This document shows, in pieces, positions 1 to 7,297 of a stretch of DNA of 24,917 nt. Position numbers and translations under genes: made by a program. The notes under the pieces were generated by a model, which had not been told where the DNA came from, did no database searches, and was given only the letters and a program-made list of their open reading frames with translations. How positions within the stretch are numbered: the stretch's first letter is position 1; the number at the start of each line of letters is the position of its first letter. The stretch lies in contig JAGGTC010000149.1 in assembly GCA_021163945.1 (NCBI GenBank), positions 1-24,917 of the forward strand. The letters run 5' to 3'. This DNA comes from Deltaproteobacteria bacterium. Lineage in GTDB: Bacteria > Desulfobacterota > Desulfofervidia > Desulfofervidales > DG-60.

Positions 1-936
1 GAGGGGTTAGGGTTTAGGCCAGATATGAAACACCTCATTGCTGCACCCCTCTACCATGCCATAGGTTGTGAAGATCAATTGATCCCGGCCATCATATTGG
101 GGCAGACAGTTGTATTAACAAACAATACTACACCCCAAAATATAGCCTATCTTTTAGAGAGGCATAGTATAGATATATTGCTGGGGCCTCCTTCCATTTT
201 TACCCTCTTGATCCTCTCTGGTATGGCCAAGAGATACAGGCTTTTAGGCACTAATGTATTTGGATATGCCGGTGCGCCTATGAGGCCTCAGGTCATCAAG
301 ATGCTCAAAAAGGCATTCCCACACATAAAGCTATTTAATTTCTATGGTTCAACGGAGGTAGGGGGGACGATTACTATTTTAGATGACGGATATGCCCTCT
401 CCCATGCAGAGACAGTAGGTAAGGCGGTTAAGGGGGTTGAGGTAAGGGTCTTAGATAAGGATGAATTTGTGTTGGATAAGATAGGGGAGGTAGTGACAAG
501 GCCCAATTACATGAAGGGTTATGTCAATGCAGATACAGAGGGTGTATTTTTTGATGGATACCTGAGGATGGGGGATCTGGGTAAATTGGACAAACAGGGT
601 TTTTTGACCCTATTTGGTAGGATAGGTGATATGATGATTGTCCAAGGTGAGAATGTCTACCCAATTGAGATTGAGAGGGTCCTTATTGAGAGTGGACTCC
701 TAAAGGAGGCATGTGTAATTGGGAGGGATACAATACTTGGGCAGCAGCCCGTTGCCTTTGTCTCTCCTATAGAGGAGGATAAGGAGCGGGTTATAGAAAA
801 ACTTAAGGCAATTTGTAAAGAAAAACTGGCAGATTTTAAGCGTCCAAGGGATTTTATAGTCCTAAAAGAGATCCCCAAAAACCCAGTGGGGAAGATAGAT
901 AAAAGGAAATTATTAGAACTTCTAAATAAAAAATGA
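1..936 (+). CDS. AMP-forming acyl-CoA synthetase / AMP-dependent ligase, 5'-truncated
   Basis: This is the C-terminal part of an ANL-superfamily adenylating enzyme, which activates a carboxylic acid with ATP to an acyl-adenylate and passes it to CoA. The reading frame is open from base 1, so the gene begins upstream and the P-loop-like Ser/Thr/Gly-rich motif lies outside the window. Visible motifs in order are APLYHAIG, the FYGSTEVGG adenine-binding motif, the GDLGKLDKQGFLTLFGR hinge region, GENVYPIEIE, and the terminal NPVGKIDKRKL motif with the lysine needed for adenylation. The acid substrate cannot be told from the sequence; a medium- or long-chain fatty acid is typical for this kind. Its stop overlaps the start of the tyrA-like gene by four bases (ATGA), so the two are probably translationally coupled. 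The family is clear and the substrate unknown. Confidence 0.9.
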   Translation, partial: EGLGFRPDMKHLIAAPLYHAIGCEDQLIPAIILGQTVVLTNNTTPQNIAYLLERHSIDILLGPPSIFTLLILSGMAKRYRLLGTNVFGYAGAPMRPQVIKMLKKAFPHIKLFNFYGSTEVGGTITILDDGYALSHAETVGKAVKGVEVRVLDKDEFVLDKIGEVVTRPNYMKGYVNADTEGVFFDGYLRMGDLGKLDKQGFLTLFGRIGDMMIVQGENVYPIEIERVLIESGLLKEACVIGRDTILGQQPVAFVSPIEEDKERVIEKLKAICKEKLADFKRPRDFIVLKEIPKNPVGKIDKRKLLELLNKK

Positions 937-1703
937 AACCAAAAAGGATTGGCATCATTGGCGGCACGGGGAGGATGGGGCAATGGCTAAAGAGGTTTTT
1001 TGAAGGGGCCAGCTATCAAGTTTTAATTTCTGGGAGGAAAACAGAGCTCTCTTCAAAGGAATTGGCCTCTTTGTGCGATGTAGTGGTCATCTCTGTACCT
1101 ATCAAGGATACAGTAAATGTGATAAAGGAGGTTGGGCCATATGTCCGGCCAGATGCCCTAATGATGGATATTACCTCTATAAAAAAGGGGCCTGTAGAGG
1201 CCATGTTGGCCTATTCAAGGTCTGAGGTGATAGGGACACACCCACTTTTTGGTCCAAAGACACCTTCTATTAAAGGGCAGACAGTAGTGATCTGTCCAGC
1301 AAGGACAAAGATATGGCTACCCTGGCTCAAAGAACTCCTGCTCAGTCACAAGGCAAGGGTTACCATCTCTACCCCCGAAAAACACGATGAGATGATGAGT
1401 ATAGTGCAGGGGTTAAGTTATTTTTTCATTCTAGCAATAGGGCTTGCTGTAAAGGAATCACCTTTTAATCTAAGTGAATTTTTGGATCATGGTACCCCGT
1501 TTTTTCGCATAATTTTAAGAAAGATACACTTTATACAACAAAATCCAGAGATGTTTGCAACCATTCAATTTAATAGCTATGATAAGATCTCAAGGTCTTT
1601 GGAGATACTGGACGGGCTCAAAAAGATTGTAGAAGACCACAATTATCAAAAATTTTATCAAATCCTTCAAAGGTTAGATGAAATACCACTCTCAGAGGAA
1701 TAA
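933..1703 (+). CDS. tyrA: Prephenate dehydrogenase (TyrA family)
   Basis: Prephenate dehydrogenase oxidatively decarboxylates prephenate to 4-hydroxyphenylpyruvate in tyrosine synthesis. The 256-residue protein starts with a Rossmann motif (IGIIGGTGRMG, residues 6-16), followed by IGTHPLFGP around residues 100-107, whose His103 matches the catalytic histidine of the family. The rest is the all-helical C-terminal dimerisation domain. There is no chorismate mutase or ACT domain, so it is the short monofunctional type. One oddity is the segment VQGLSYF (residues 158-164), where a histidine is usual in TyrA proteins (QxLxHF) and tyrosine stands here. The start overlaps the previous stop by four bases and the end runs up to the dihydroorotase start, so the gene lies in the middle of an operon. 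Whether it prefers prephenate or arogenate, NAD or NADP, cannot be seen. Confidence 0.85.
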   Translation: MKPKRIGIIGGTGRMGQWLKRFFEGASYQVLISGRKTELSSKELASLCDVVVISVPIKDTVNVIKEVGPYVRPDALMMDITSIKKGPVEAMLAYSRSEVIGTHPLFGPKTPSIKGQTVVICPARTKIWLPWLKELLLSHKARVTISTPEKHDEMMSIVQGLSYFFILAIGLAVKESPFNLSEFLDHGTPFFRIILRKIHFIQQNPEMFATIQFNSYDKISRSLEILDGLKKIVEDHNYQKFYQILQRLDEIPLSEE

Positions 1704-1707
1704 AAGA

Positions 1708-3003
1708 TTGATCATCAAATCAGGTCACCTGATAGACCCAGGCCAAGGCCTTGATGGAGTATTTGATATACTGATAGAGGGGGGTGTAATTGAGGCAATA
1801 GAAAGGGATATCCCTGTTGAATACGCAGAGGTTATAGATGCAAGTGGGAAGATTGTTGTTCCAGGCCTCATAGATGTCCATACCCACCTGCGTGAGCCCG
1901 GGTTTGAACACAAGGAGACTATTGAGACAGGTGCAAAGGCCGCTGTTGCAGGTGGGTTTACAACTATTTGTTGTATGGCAAATACCAATCCAGTAAATGA
2001 CAATCAGGAAGTGACTAGATTTATCCTAAAGCAGGCAAGGGCAGCAGGGGCGGCCAAGGTCTACCCTATAGGTGCAGTGAGCAAGGGATTGAAAGGGGAG
2101 GAGATGGCCCCTATTGGTGAACTTAAAGAGGCCGGTGTAGTTGCCCTCTCAGATGATGGGAATCCTATTACAAATAGCAGTTTTTTGAGAAGGGCCTTAG
2201 AATATGCAAGGTATTTTGGGCTCCCTATTATCTCTCATGCCGAGGATAAGATGCTCTCCCCAGATGGGGTGATGAATGAGGGGAAGATATCTACTCAGTT
2301 GGGGCTTCCAGGTATACCAAATACCGCAGAAGAGATTATGGTTTTTAGGGATATTAAACTGGCTGAGCTTACGGGTTGGCACATCCACATTGCACATGTT
2401 AGTAGTGCTGGCAGTGTAGAGTTAATTAGGCAGGCAAAGGCTAGGGGTATTAGGGTCACTGCTGAGACATGTCCACACTATTTTAGCCTTACTGAGGAGG
2501 CAGTAAAGGAATTTGACACAAATGCAAAGGTAAGCCCACCGCTGCGTACCAAGGATGATATAGAGGGGATAAAAAATGGTCTAAGAGATGGCACTATTGA
2601 TATCATTGTTACAGACCATGCCCCACACCACCCCCTGGAGAAGGCAGTTCCATTTGAGCAGGCCCCAAGTGGTATAATTGGCCTTGAATCTTCTCTTCCT
2701 ATTTGCATTAGATTGATAGAAGAAGGTGTACTTAGCTGGCCTGAGCTTATAAGGAAGATGAGCTATATGCCTGCCTGTATCTTTGGACTCCCTGGGGGGA
2801 CACTTAAATTAAGAAGACCAGCAGATATTACTATTATTGACCCAAAGATTCGCTATCGTATAGATGTAAATAGATTTTATTCAAAAGGCAGAAACTGTCC
2901 ATTTCATAATTGGGAAGTGATAGGAAGGGCTATCATTACAATAGTAGATGGAAATATTGTCTATAAGGCAGATCTAAGAGACCCGCTTTCCTTGACATAC
3001 TAA
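1708..3003 (+). CDS. pyrC: Dihydroorotase (class I)
   Basis: Dihydroorotase cyclises carbamoyl-aspartate to dihydroorotate, the third step of pyrimidine synthesis. Metal-binding motifs are in the expected order: DVHTHLREPG (His58 and His60), LSDDGNP (an Asp near residue 150, where class II enzymes have a carboxylated lysine), SHAED (His177), AHVSS (His230) and VTDHAPHH near residue 305. That is the class I, Aquifex-like layout. I prefer the TTG start at 1708 because AGAGGA lies 8 bases before it and translation then opens with the family-typical LIIKSGHLIDPGQGLDG. An in-frame ATG at 1678 would add ten residues and overlap tyrA by 26 bases, with a weaker ribosome-binding site. From 1708 the protein is 431 residues. 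No pyrB is next to it. Confidence 0.92.
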   Translation: MIIKSGHLIDPGQGLDGVFDILIEGGVIEAIERDIPVEYAEVIDASGKIVVPGLIDVHTHLREPGFEHKETIETGAKAAVAGGFTTICCMANTNPVNDNQEVTRFILKQARAAGAAKVYPIGAVSKGLKGEEMAPIGELKEAGVVALSDDGNPITNSSFLRRALEYARYFGLPIISHAEDKMLSPDGVMNEGKISTQLGLPGIPNTAEEIMVFRDIKLAELTGWHIHIAHVSSAGSVELIRQAKARGIRVTAETCPHYFSLTEEAVKEFDTNAKVSPPLRTKDDIEGIKNGLRDGTIDIIVTDHAPHHPLEKAVPFEQAPSGIIGLESSLPICIRLIEEGVLSWPELIRKMSYMPACIFGLPGGTLKLRRPADITIIDPKIRYRIDVNRFYSKGRNCPFHNWEVIGRAIITIVDGNIVYKADLRDPLSLTY

Positions 3004-3020
3004 TACAGCCAAAGTAAAAG
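2992..3020 (+). promoter_or_regulatory. Putative sigma-70-type promoter for tolQ, inside the end of pyrC
   Basis: TTGACA at 2992-2997 and TAAAAG at 3015-3020 are separated by 17 bases. The -10-like box ends 9 bases before the tolQ ATG, which has no Shine-Dalgarno sequence, so the predicted transcript would start within a few bases of the start codon. The -35 match is exact and the -10 match is 4 of 6. Confidence 0.45.
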
Positions 3021-3029
3021 AATACTCAA

Positions 3030-3647
3030 ATGTTTGACTATTTTATAAAAGGTGGGCCGCTTATGTACCCTATTGGCATCTTATCAATTATTTCTTTGAC
3101 TATAATCCTAGAGAGGACTTACCACTTCCTCCGTTTTAGAAGTTGCCCAGATGGCCTTCTTTCAAAGACGATTTTCTTTGTCAAACAAAAAAAATGGAGG
3201 GAGGCAGAGGACTTTTTGAACAAGGAAACAGGGCCTTTGGCCAAATTACTGCTTGTTTTGACACAGGGGTACAAGGAGGGGAAGGGAGAGGTGGGGTTGA
3301 GGGAGGTGGCAAATTTGGTTGCCTCAAGGGAGATATCCCGTATGGAAAGGCACTTGAGCCTTCTACCCTTGGTATACCAACTGGCACCCCTTTTAGGGCT
3401 CTTAGGGACCGTTACCGGGATGATTAAGGCCTTTCAGGTAATTGAAAGAATGGGGGGTAAGGTAAATGCCCTGGTCTTGGCAGGTGGTATTTGGGAGGCC
3501 ATGATTACTACAGCAGCAGGGCTTATGGTGGCCATTCCTACGGCCTTTTTTTATCATTTTTTAGAAAGGAAGGTAGAACGTACTGCCAAGGAGATACAAG
3601 ATGCTGCCACCGAATTTATATTTTCCTTAAAGGGTGTTGATGAATAA
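3030..3647 (+). CDS. tolQ: MotA/TolQ/ExbB-family proton channel protein
   Basis: This inner-membrane protein forms, with a TolR/ExbD partner, a proton channel that turns the proton-motive force into movement of a TonB- or TolA-type arm. The 205 residues give the usual three membrane segments: about 11-27, then 111-135 with the signature APLLGLLGTVTGMIKAF, and 150-176 with GIWEAMITTAAGLMVAIPT. The cytoplasmic loop lies between the first and second segments. TolQ, ExbB and AglQ cannot be separated by sequence alone. Since the partners here are a TolR/ExbD and a TonB-like protein and no TolA, TolB or Pal is adjacent, an ExbB role is as likely as a TolQ role. There is no Shine-Dalgarno sequence before the ATG. 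Confidence 0.88.
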   Translation: MFDYFIKGGPLMYPIGILSIISLTIILERTYHFLRFRSCPDGLLSKTIFFVKQKKWREAEDFLNKETGPLAKLLLVLTQGYKEGKGEVGLREVANLVASREISRMERHLSLLPLVYQLAPLLGLLGTVTGMIKAFQVIERMGGKVNALVLAGGIWEAMITTAAGLMVAIPTAFFYHFLERKVERTAKEIQDAATEFIFSLKGVDE

Positions 3648-4032
3648 AAGAGATCTTACCTTAAATATTGCCCCTTTGATAGATGTAGTATTACTTCTTA
3701 TTATATTTTTTATGCTTACATCTCATTTTATAGAAGAAGCAGGGATAAATTTAACACTTCCCACCTCAAAGACAGCTACTTCCCAAGAGACTTCACACAT
3801 TGTGGTCAGTATTACAAAGGATGAAAGGGTATTTTTAAATGATAGGCCTATAAGTATAGAAAAGCTCTCTTCATACTTAGAACCACTTATTGGAAAGAGA
3901 GAGGAAAAAGAGGTTGTGGTGAAGGTAGATAAGGATTGTAGGGTGCAGGTCTTGGTCTCTACAATGGATGAGATCAGAAGGGCAGGGGCAAGGGCAATAG
4001 TGCTTTCTGCAGAAAGGGATGAAAGAGAATAA
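3640..4032 (+). CDS. tolR: Biopolymer transport protein ExbD/TolR
   Basis: This is a single-span inner-membrane partner of TolQ/ExbB with a periplasmic domain. After a short cytoplasmic N-terminus, the membrane helix contains NIAPLIDVVLLLIIFFML, and Asp15 corresponds to the essential proton-carrying aspartate of TolR/ExbD. The remaining roughly 100 residues are the periplasmic domain, ending in the usual segment with VVVKVDKDCRVQVLVSTMDEIRRAGA. The ATG at 3640 is chosen because AAAGGG ends 5 bases before it and MNKRDLTLNIAPLIDV is a typical opening. In-frame GTG (3634) and TTG (3637) codons just upstream are possible but less likely. It overlaps tolQ by 8 bases and its end overlaps the tonB start, so all three are coupled. 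Confidence 0.9.
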   Translation: MNKRDLTLNIAPLIDVVLLLIIFFMLTSHFIEEAGINLTLPTSKTATSQETSHIVVSITKDERVFLNDRPISIEKLSSYLEPLIGKREEKEVVVKVDKDCRVQVLVSTMDEIRRAGARAIVLSAERDERE

Positions 4033-4735
4033 GGTACTTATCCTTTCATTTTTGGTCTCTATAGCCATCCATTTAGCAATATTTACAATACCAACTATTT
4101 CAAAGAAAAAGGTAAAACAGGTTCCACTAGCAATAAGTTTCCGATTTATAAATCCAAGTCCTGTAAGTTCTTCAATGCCAAAGAAAAAGATAACTAGACA
4201 AATAGAAAGGAGAGAATTAAAAGGGCCTAAAAAAATAGTTAAAAAGAAATTTAAAAAGAAAGCAGAGATAAAAAAGACAAAGCCTCTACACAAAAAAACA
4301 CAACCTATAAAAGAATCCCTCCCCAAACCAAAAGAGGAAAAGATTGCCTCTAAGGCAGGGGTTTCCATGAAGGAATCGCCAAAATTTATTGGCCTTGCAT
4401 CAAAAAAAGCAAGATTCCATGAAAATGTAAAGACCAGTGAGGCAGAGATCTTGGCAACCTATATAAATAGGATAAGGCTTATGTTAGAAAAGGAAAAGCA
4501 CTATCCATTTTTGGCCAGAAAAAAGCGTTGGGAAGGGACGGTTTATATCAAATTTACTATTTCAAGGGATGGGAGTTTAAAAAAAATCAAGATCACTCAG
4601 TCATCTGGCTTTGAGGTCTTGGACAGAGAGGCAGAGGCAACCATTAGGCGTGTTTCATTTCCAGCCTTTCCAGAGGGACTGCAACTAACACAATTGCAAT
4701 TGGAGGTTCCTATTGTATTTCGTCTATTAAGGTAA
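4019..4735 (+). CDS. TonB-family energy transducer
   Basis: This 238-residue protein is anchored in the inner membrane and is expected to carry energy from the TolQ/TolR-type channel to the outer membrane. The N-terminal helix (about residues 6-25) contains Ser14-xxx-His18, the S-x3-H pattern that couples TonB to the proton channel. A long, highly basic linker (about 30-105) is rich in Lys rather than in the Pro-Glu/Pro-Lys repeats of enteric TonB. The C-terminal ~95 residues form a TonB C-terminal domain (YINRIRLMLEKEKHYP..., GTVYIKFTISRDGSLKKIKI, SSGFEVLDREA, FPAFPEG). It starts inside the end of tolR. Its stop codon lies at the left edge of an 18-bp inverted repeat. It could serve as a TolA substitute; no TonB-dependent receptor is adjacent. 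Confidence 0.85.
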   Translation: MKENKVLILSFLVSIAIHLAIFTIPTISKKKVKQVPLAISFRFINPSPVSSSMPKKKITRQIERRELKGPKKIVKKKFKKKAEIKKTKPLHKKTQPIKESLPKPKEEKIASKAGVSMKESPKFIGLASKKARFHENVKTSEAEILATYINRIRLMLEKEKHYPFLARKKRWEGTVYIKFTISRDGSLKKIKITQSSGFEVLDREAEATIRRVSFPAFPEGLQLTQLQLEVPIVFRLLR

Positions 4736-4750
4736 GGAGGGGAAATAATG
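4733..4750 (+). repeat. Left arm of an 18-bp exact inverted repeat (stop + RBS + ATG)
   Basis: TAAGGAGGGGAAATAATG on the plus strand is exactly the reverse complement of positions 5431-5448. It contains the tonB stop codon, a perfect ribosome-binding site and an ATG, but the ATG is followed only by TTT AAA TAA, a dead-end three-codon frame. The matching arm carries the real start of the outer-membrane gene on the other strand. Confidence 0.85.
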
Positions 4751-4766
4751 TTTAAATAAAATAAAA

Positions 4767-5433
4767 CTAAAAGTGAAATGCAATCTTACCAAATAGCTGA
4801 TGGAAATTGTTTTCACTCCGCCTTGTAACCAAATTGGCCCTATAGTCAAAGCCAATAGAAAGGGCTGGTAATATTCTATAATCTATTCCACCTCCTACTT
4901 GAAAGCCAAAATCTGTATGTGCCCACCCAAATATCCTTCCTGTTCCAGATGCACCAGCAGGAACACCTACGAAAACCTCTTCCGCAGGGAGTCTTTCACC
5001 CCAATCCACTTCATAGACATAAACACCCACACCACCAAGGGCATAAAGATTTACACGTGGCAATATATCTCTAAATGTATACTTAAAGTCTGCATTCACA
5101 GTAATTGTTTGGGCAAATAAAGTTGTGTGTTGCGGATTTCCCTCCTGATCTATATAATCATAACCCCTCTCCCCATGATTCCAAGAGATGAATAACTCTC
5201 CAGAGAGCATATTCCCCAAGGGGTCTTTCTTAATTAGGGGGGACATCCAAACTAGCACCAAACCCATAATTCCCCCCCTTGGCATCATATGCCCCTGTAG
5301 CCCAGCCACCGTATATGCCAAATTCAAATGGCCTTTCCTCTTGTGCATATACGGCACAAACCATGATTGTTGTAAATAAAAACACAAAAAAGACCAACTT
5401 TCTCATCCCTCTCCCTCCTTGAAAGATTTTCAT
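4767..5433 (-). pseudogene. Outer-membrane beta-barrel protein gene with a frameshift
   Basis: The gene is read in two overlapping frames on the minus strand. The first frame (5433 to 5230) encodes a signal peptide, best started at the second ATG (5406): MRKLVFFVFLF...AVYA, with predicted cleavage before QEERPFEF. It then has barrel-like strands (GIYGGWATGAYD, NYGFGASLDV) and stops at 5230-5232. The second frame continues without a break from LIKKDPLGNML to the end at 4767, with alternating beta-strand patterns and a final Phe (GKIAFHF), the usual C-terminal signal for BAM-mediated assembly. Dropping one base from the six-C run of the coding strand (5237-5242) joins the two as DV-P-LIKKDPLG, giving about 212 residues. 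Both ATGs, 5433 and 5406, have strong AAGGAGG sites. It may be a sequencing error, a real pseudogene, a phase-variable gene, or a site of +1 slippage at CCC-C. It is a small OmpA/OmpX-like barrel of unknown function. Confidence 0.75.
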
Positions 5434-5448
5434 TATTTCCCCTCCTTA
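5431..5448 (-). repeat. Right arm of the 18-bp exact inverted repeat
   Basis: On the minus strand this reads TAAGGAGGGGAAATAATG, identical to plus-strand 4733-4750. Here it supplies the ribosome-binding site and upstream ATG of the outer-membrane gene. The two arms enclose 680 bases holding only that gene. Confidence 0.85.
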
Positions 5449-5495
5449 TAAGGCTTTTTTCTTAAATATAATCTTTTGTCAAGTTTTTTTCTTAT

Positions 5496-5523
5496 TTGAC
5501 CTCTAAATCAGACTATGTTATTT
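5496..5523 (+). promoter_or_regulatory. Putative promoter for mltA
   Basis: TTGACC at 5496-5501 and TTATTT at 5518-5523 are separated by 16 bases, and the -10-like box ends 8 bases before the mltA ATG. The start codon has no Shine-Dalgarno sequence, which fits a leaderless transcript. The whole 5449-5531 gap is AT-rich and also serves the divergent outer-membrane gene, for which I see a minus-strand TTGACA (5477-5482) but no convincing -10 box. Confidence 0.4.
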
Positions 5524-5531
5524 AATGTCAA

Positions 5532-6701
5532 ATGAGAAGAATAAGGTATATAATTTTAATTTTTCTTTGTTTTTTTGTCAGTTGCCTACCTCCTAAAAAG
5601 TTGGTAGTAAAGAACTTTAAGCTCATTCCTCCTAAAAAATGGCCTAGATTGAGCAGGCCAGAAGATGTCTTAAGTTTTAGACAGGCCCTATATCGAAGCC
5701 TAAATTTTTATGAAAGGCTTCCTCTTGATTATGGTTTTTTCATAGATGGGAATTATTATAGCATAAGGGAGATAAAAGAAGGGCTACTTATATTCAATGA
5801 CTGTCTCAATCAAGCAGATTGGCCAAATTGTCTCAAAGAAAGGTTTGACCTCTATCAGTCAAGGGGGATGGATGGCAAGGGTAAGGTTTTATTTACTGGT
5901 TATTATGAACCTGTGTTAGAGGGCAGTCTTACCCCCAGTAATGTATATCGTTATCCTATTTATAGATTGCCCGATGAATGGGTGAAGATTGATTTAAGGG
6001 TATTTGATGAAACACTGCCTAATAGGGTTTTGATTGGAATGATAAAAGGGCACAAGGTTCTTCCCTTTTATACAAGGGAGGAGATTGATTATCAGAAAAA
6101 ATTGGCCGGTAAGGGCTATGAGATTTTCTGGGTAAAAGACCCAGTAGAACTTTTTTTCTTACACATTCAGGGCTCTGGGGTCATAAAATTAGAAGATGGA
6201 AGGCGGTTTAATGTCCATTATTGTGGTTCAAATGGCCATCGATATCAAAGTATTGGCAAGGTTTTGGCTGATTTAAACCTATTAAATGATGTAAATGGGA
6301 ATAATATTAAGGCATTTCTTAAAAGCCATCCAGAGATACTACATAAAATCTTTTCATATAATAAAAGTTATGTATTTTTTGAGATAGCTGAAGATGGGCC
6401 AATAGGGAGTATTGGTGAAGTACTGACCCCTAAATACTCTATAGCAACAGATCCCAGTGTCTTTCCAAGGGGGGCCCTGGTTTATATCGTTACCGAAGAG
6501 CCTGTAGTAGATGAGCAGGGTGAAATTTTAAGATGGCAAAAATTTCAATCATTTGTATTAAACCAGGACACAGGCGGTGCTATTAAGGGCCCTGGGAGGG
6601 TGGATATATTTTTTGGTAGGGGGAAAATAGCTGAAATAAAGGCAGGTTATATGCTTAGAGAAGGAAAAATATACCTCCTTCTGAAGAAAAGAGATTTGTA
6701 A
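5532..6701 (+). CDS. mltA: Membrane-bound lytic murein transglycosylase A
   Basis: MltA cleaves the glycan strands of peptidoglycan between MurNAc and GlcNAc, forming 1,6-anhydro ends, and is held on the inner face of the outer membrane by a lipid. The 389-residue protein opens with a basic n-region, a hydrophobic core and Cys18 after FFVS, a lipobox-like end that predicts a lipoprotein. The MltA domain covers about residues 120-280 (GYYEPVLEGS..., YPIYRLPDEW, ..., HIQGSGVIKLEDG). The 3D domain follows, with the conserved QDTGGAIKGPGRVDIFFGRG segment at 345-364; Asp346 and Asp358 are the candidate catalytic aspartates. It stands alone, divergent from the outer-membrane gene and convergent with the AMMECR1 gene, with only 12 bases between their ends. 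Confidence 0.93.
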   Translation: MRRIRYIILIFLCFFVSCLPPKKLVVKNFKLIPPKKWPRLSRPEDVLSFRQALYRSLNFYERLPLDYGFFIDGNYYSIREIKEGLLIFNDCLNQADWPNCLKERFDLYQSRGMDGKGKVLFTGYYEPVLEGSLTPSNVYRYPIYRLPDEWVKIDLRVFDETLPNRVLIGMIKGHKVLPFYTREEIDYQKKLAGKGYEIFWVKDPVELFFLHIQGSGVIKLEDGRRFNVHYCGSNGHRYQSIGKVLADLNLLNDVNGNNIKAFLKSHPEILHKIFSYNKSYVFFEIAEDGPIGSIGEVLTPKYSIATDPSVFPRGALVYIVTEEPVVDEQGEILRWQKFQSFVLNQDTGGAIKGPGRVDIFFGRGKIAEIKAGYMLREGKIYLLLKKRDL

Positions 6702-6713
6702 AGATTTATAAAA

Positions 6714-7256
6714 TCAAATCCCCTTTTCGCTAAATACCTCAGCAGAAAAGATATAAATTTCTGCTTCCCTCCAACAACCTGGCGCAAGGCCTGCTTTTAA
6801 ACAAGTATGATCTAAAAACGTATATTTGTCCCATTTGTACTCTGTAGCCACCTGAGGGAGCAGTACACCCCTATTGATCCCCTTAACCAAATATATACCA
6901 TCCCTTCCAACTTCAATCTCCTCTGGGTCCTTTATACGGCGAAGGGGAGAGAGGACAGAGATTTCAATCTCAATGAGTGGAAATTCTACTTTTGAAAGTG
7001 GTGGAAATCTTGGGTCATGAAATGCCGCCTCTATAGCCATTTCTTGAACAGTGAGGTAAAGGGGCCTCTCTCCATAGAGAGATCCAATGCAACCCCTTAG
7101 TTGTCCAGATTTATTTAATGTTACAAAGGCCCCGCAGGGCCTCCTTAGAATTTCATCCTTAACCTCTATTTTTGGGATGGATTTGTTTTCTAAATGGGCC
7201 TTGATGGCATCACGGGCAATATTTAGCAAAAGGCGCCTTTGCTCTAATGTCAACAT
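6714..7256 (-). CDS. amrA: AMMECR1-domain protein (AmmeMemoRadiSam system protein A type)
   Basis: The 180-residue protein is a complete AMMECR1 domain, with its signature LRGCIG at residues 53-58, AIEAAFHDPRFPPL around 93-107 and IEIEISVLSPL soon after. The family occurs in all three domains of life. In many bacteria and archaea it is fused to or next to a MEMO1-like protein and a radical SAM enzyme (AmmeMemoRadiSam). Its biochemical role is not established, so I assign none. Neither companion is present in this window. It lies 41 bases downstream of the GGDEF/HD-GYP gene on the same strand but seems to have its own promoter. The ATG lacks a Shine-Dalgarno sequence. Confidence 0.88.
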   Translation of the reverse strand: MLTLEQRRLLLNIARDAIKAHLENKSIPKIEVKDEILRRPCGAFVTLNKSGQLRGCIGSLYGERPLYLTVQEMAIEAAFHDPRFPPLSKVEFPLIEIEISVLSPLRRIKDPEEIEVGRDGIYLVKGINRGVLLPQVATEYKWDKYTFLDHTCLKAGLAPGCWREAEIYIFSAEVFSEKGI

Positions 7257-7263
7257 AATCTAT

Positions 7264-7292
7264 TTATTAACATACAATAACTTACCAGGCAA
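7264..7292 (-). promoter_or_regulatory. Putative promoter for the AMMECR1 gene
   Basis: On the minus strand, TTGCCT (7292-7287) is followed after 17 bases by TAATAA (7269-7264), which ends 7 bases before the ATG at 7256. The boxes are imperfect, but the position is the same as for the other genes here that lack a ribosome-binding site. Confidence 0.3.
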
Positions 7293-7297
7293 CCTTC

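Noticed and set aside
3143..3427. Open frame of 94 codons inside tolQ on the same strand
   Set aside because: It is a frame shadow of the clearly conserved tolQ, with low-complexity Gly/Arg-rich content and no family resemblance.
6693..6720. Inverted repeat GATTTG...CAAATC with a nested GATTT/AAATC hairpin between convergent mltA and the AMMECR1 gene, as a possible terminator
   Set aside because: The stems are 5-6 AT-rich pairs overlapping both stop regions, with no following T run in either direction. I see no convincing terminator here.
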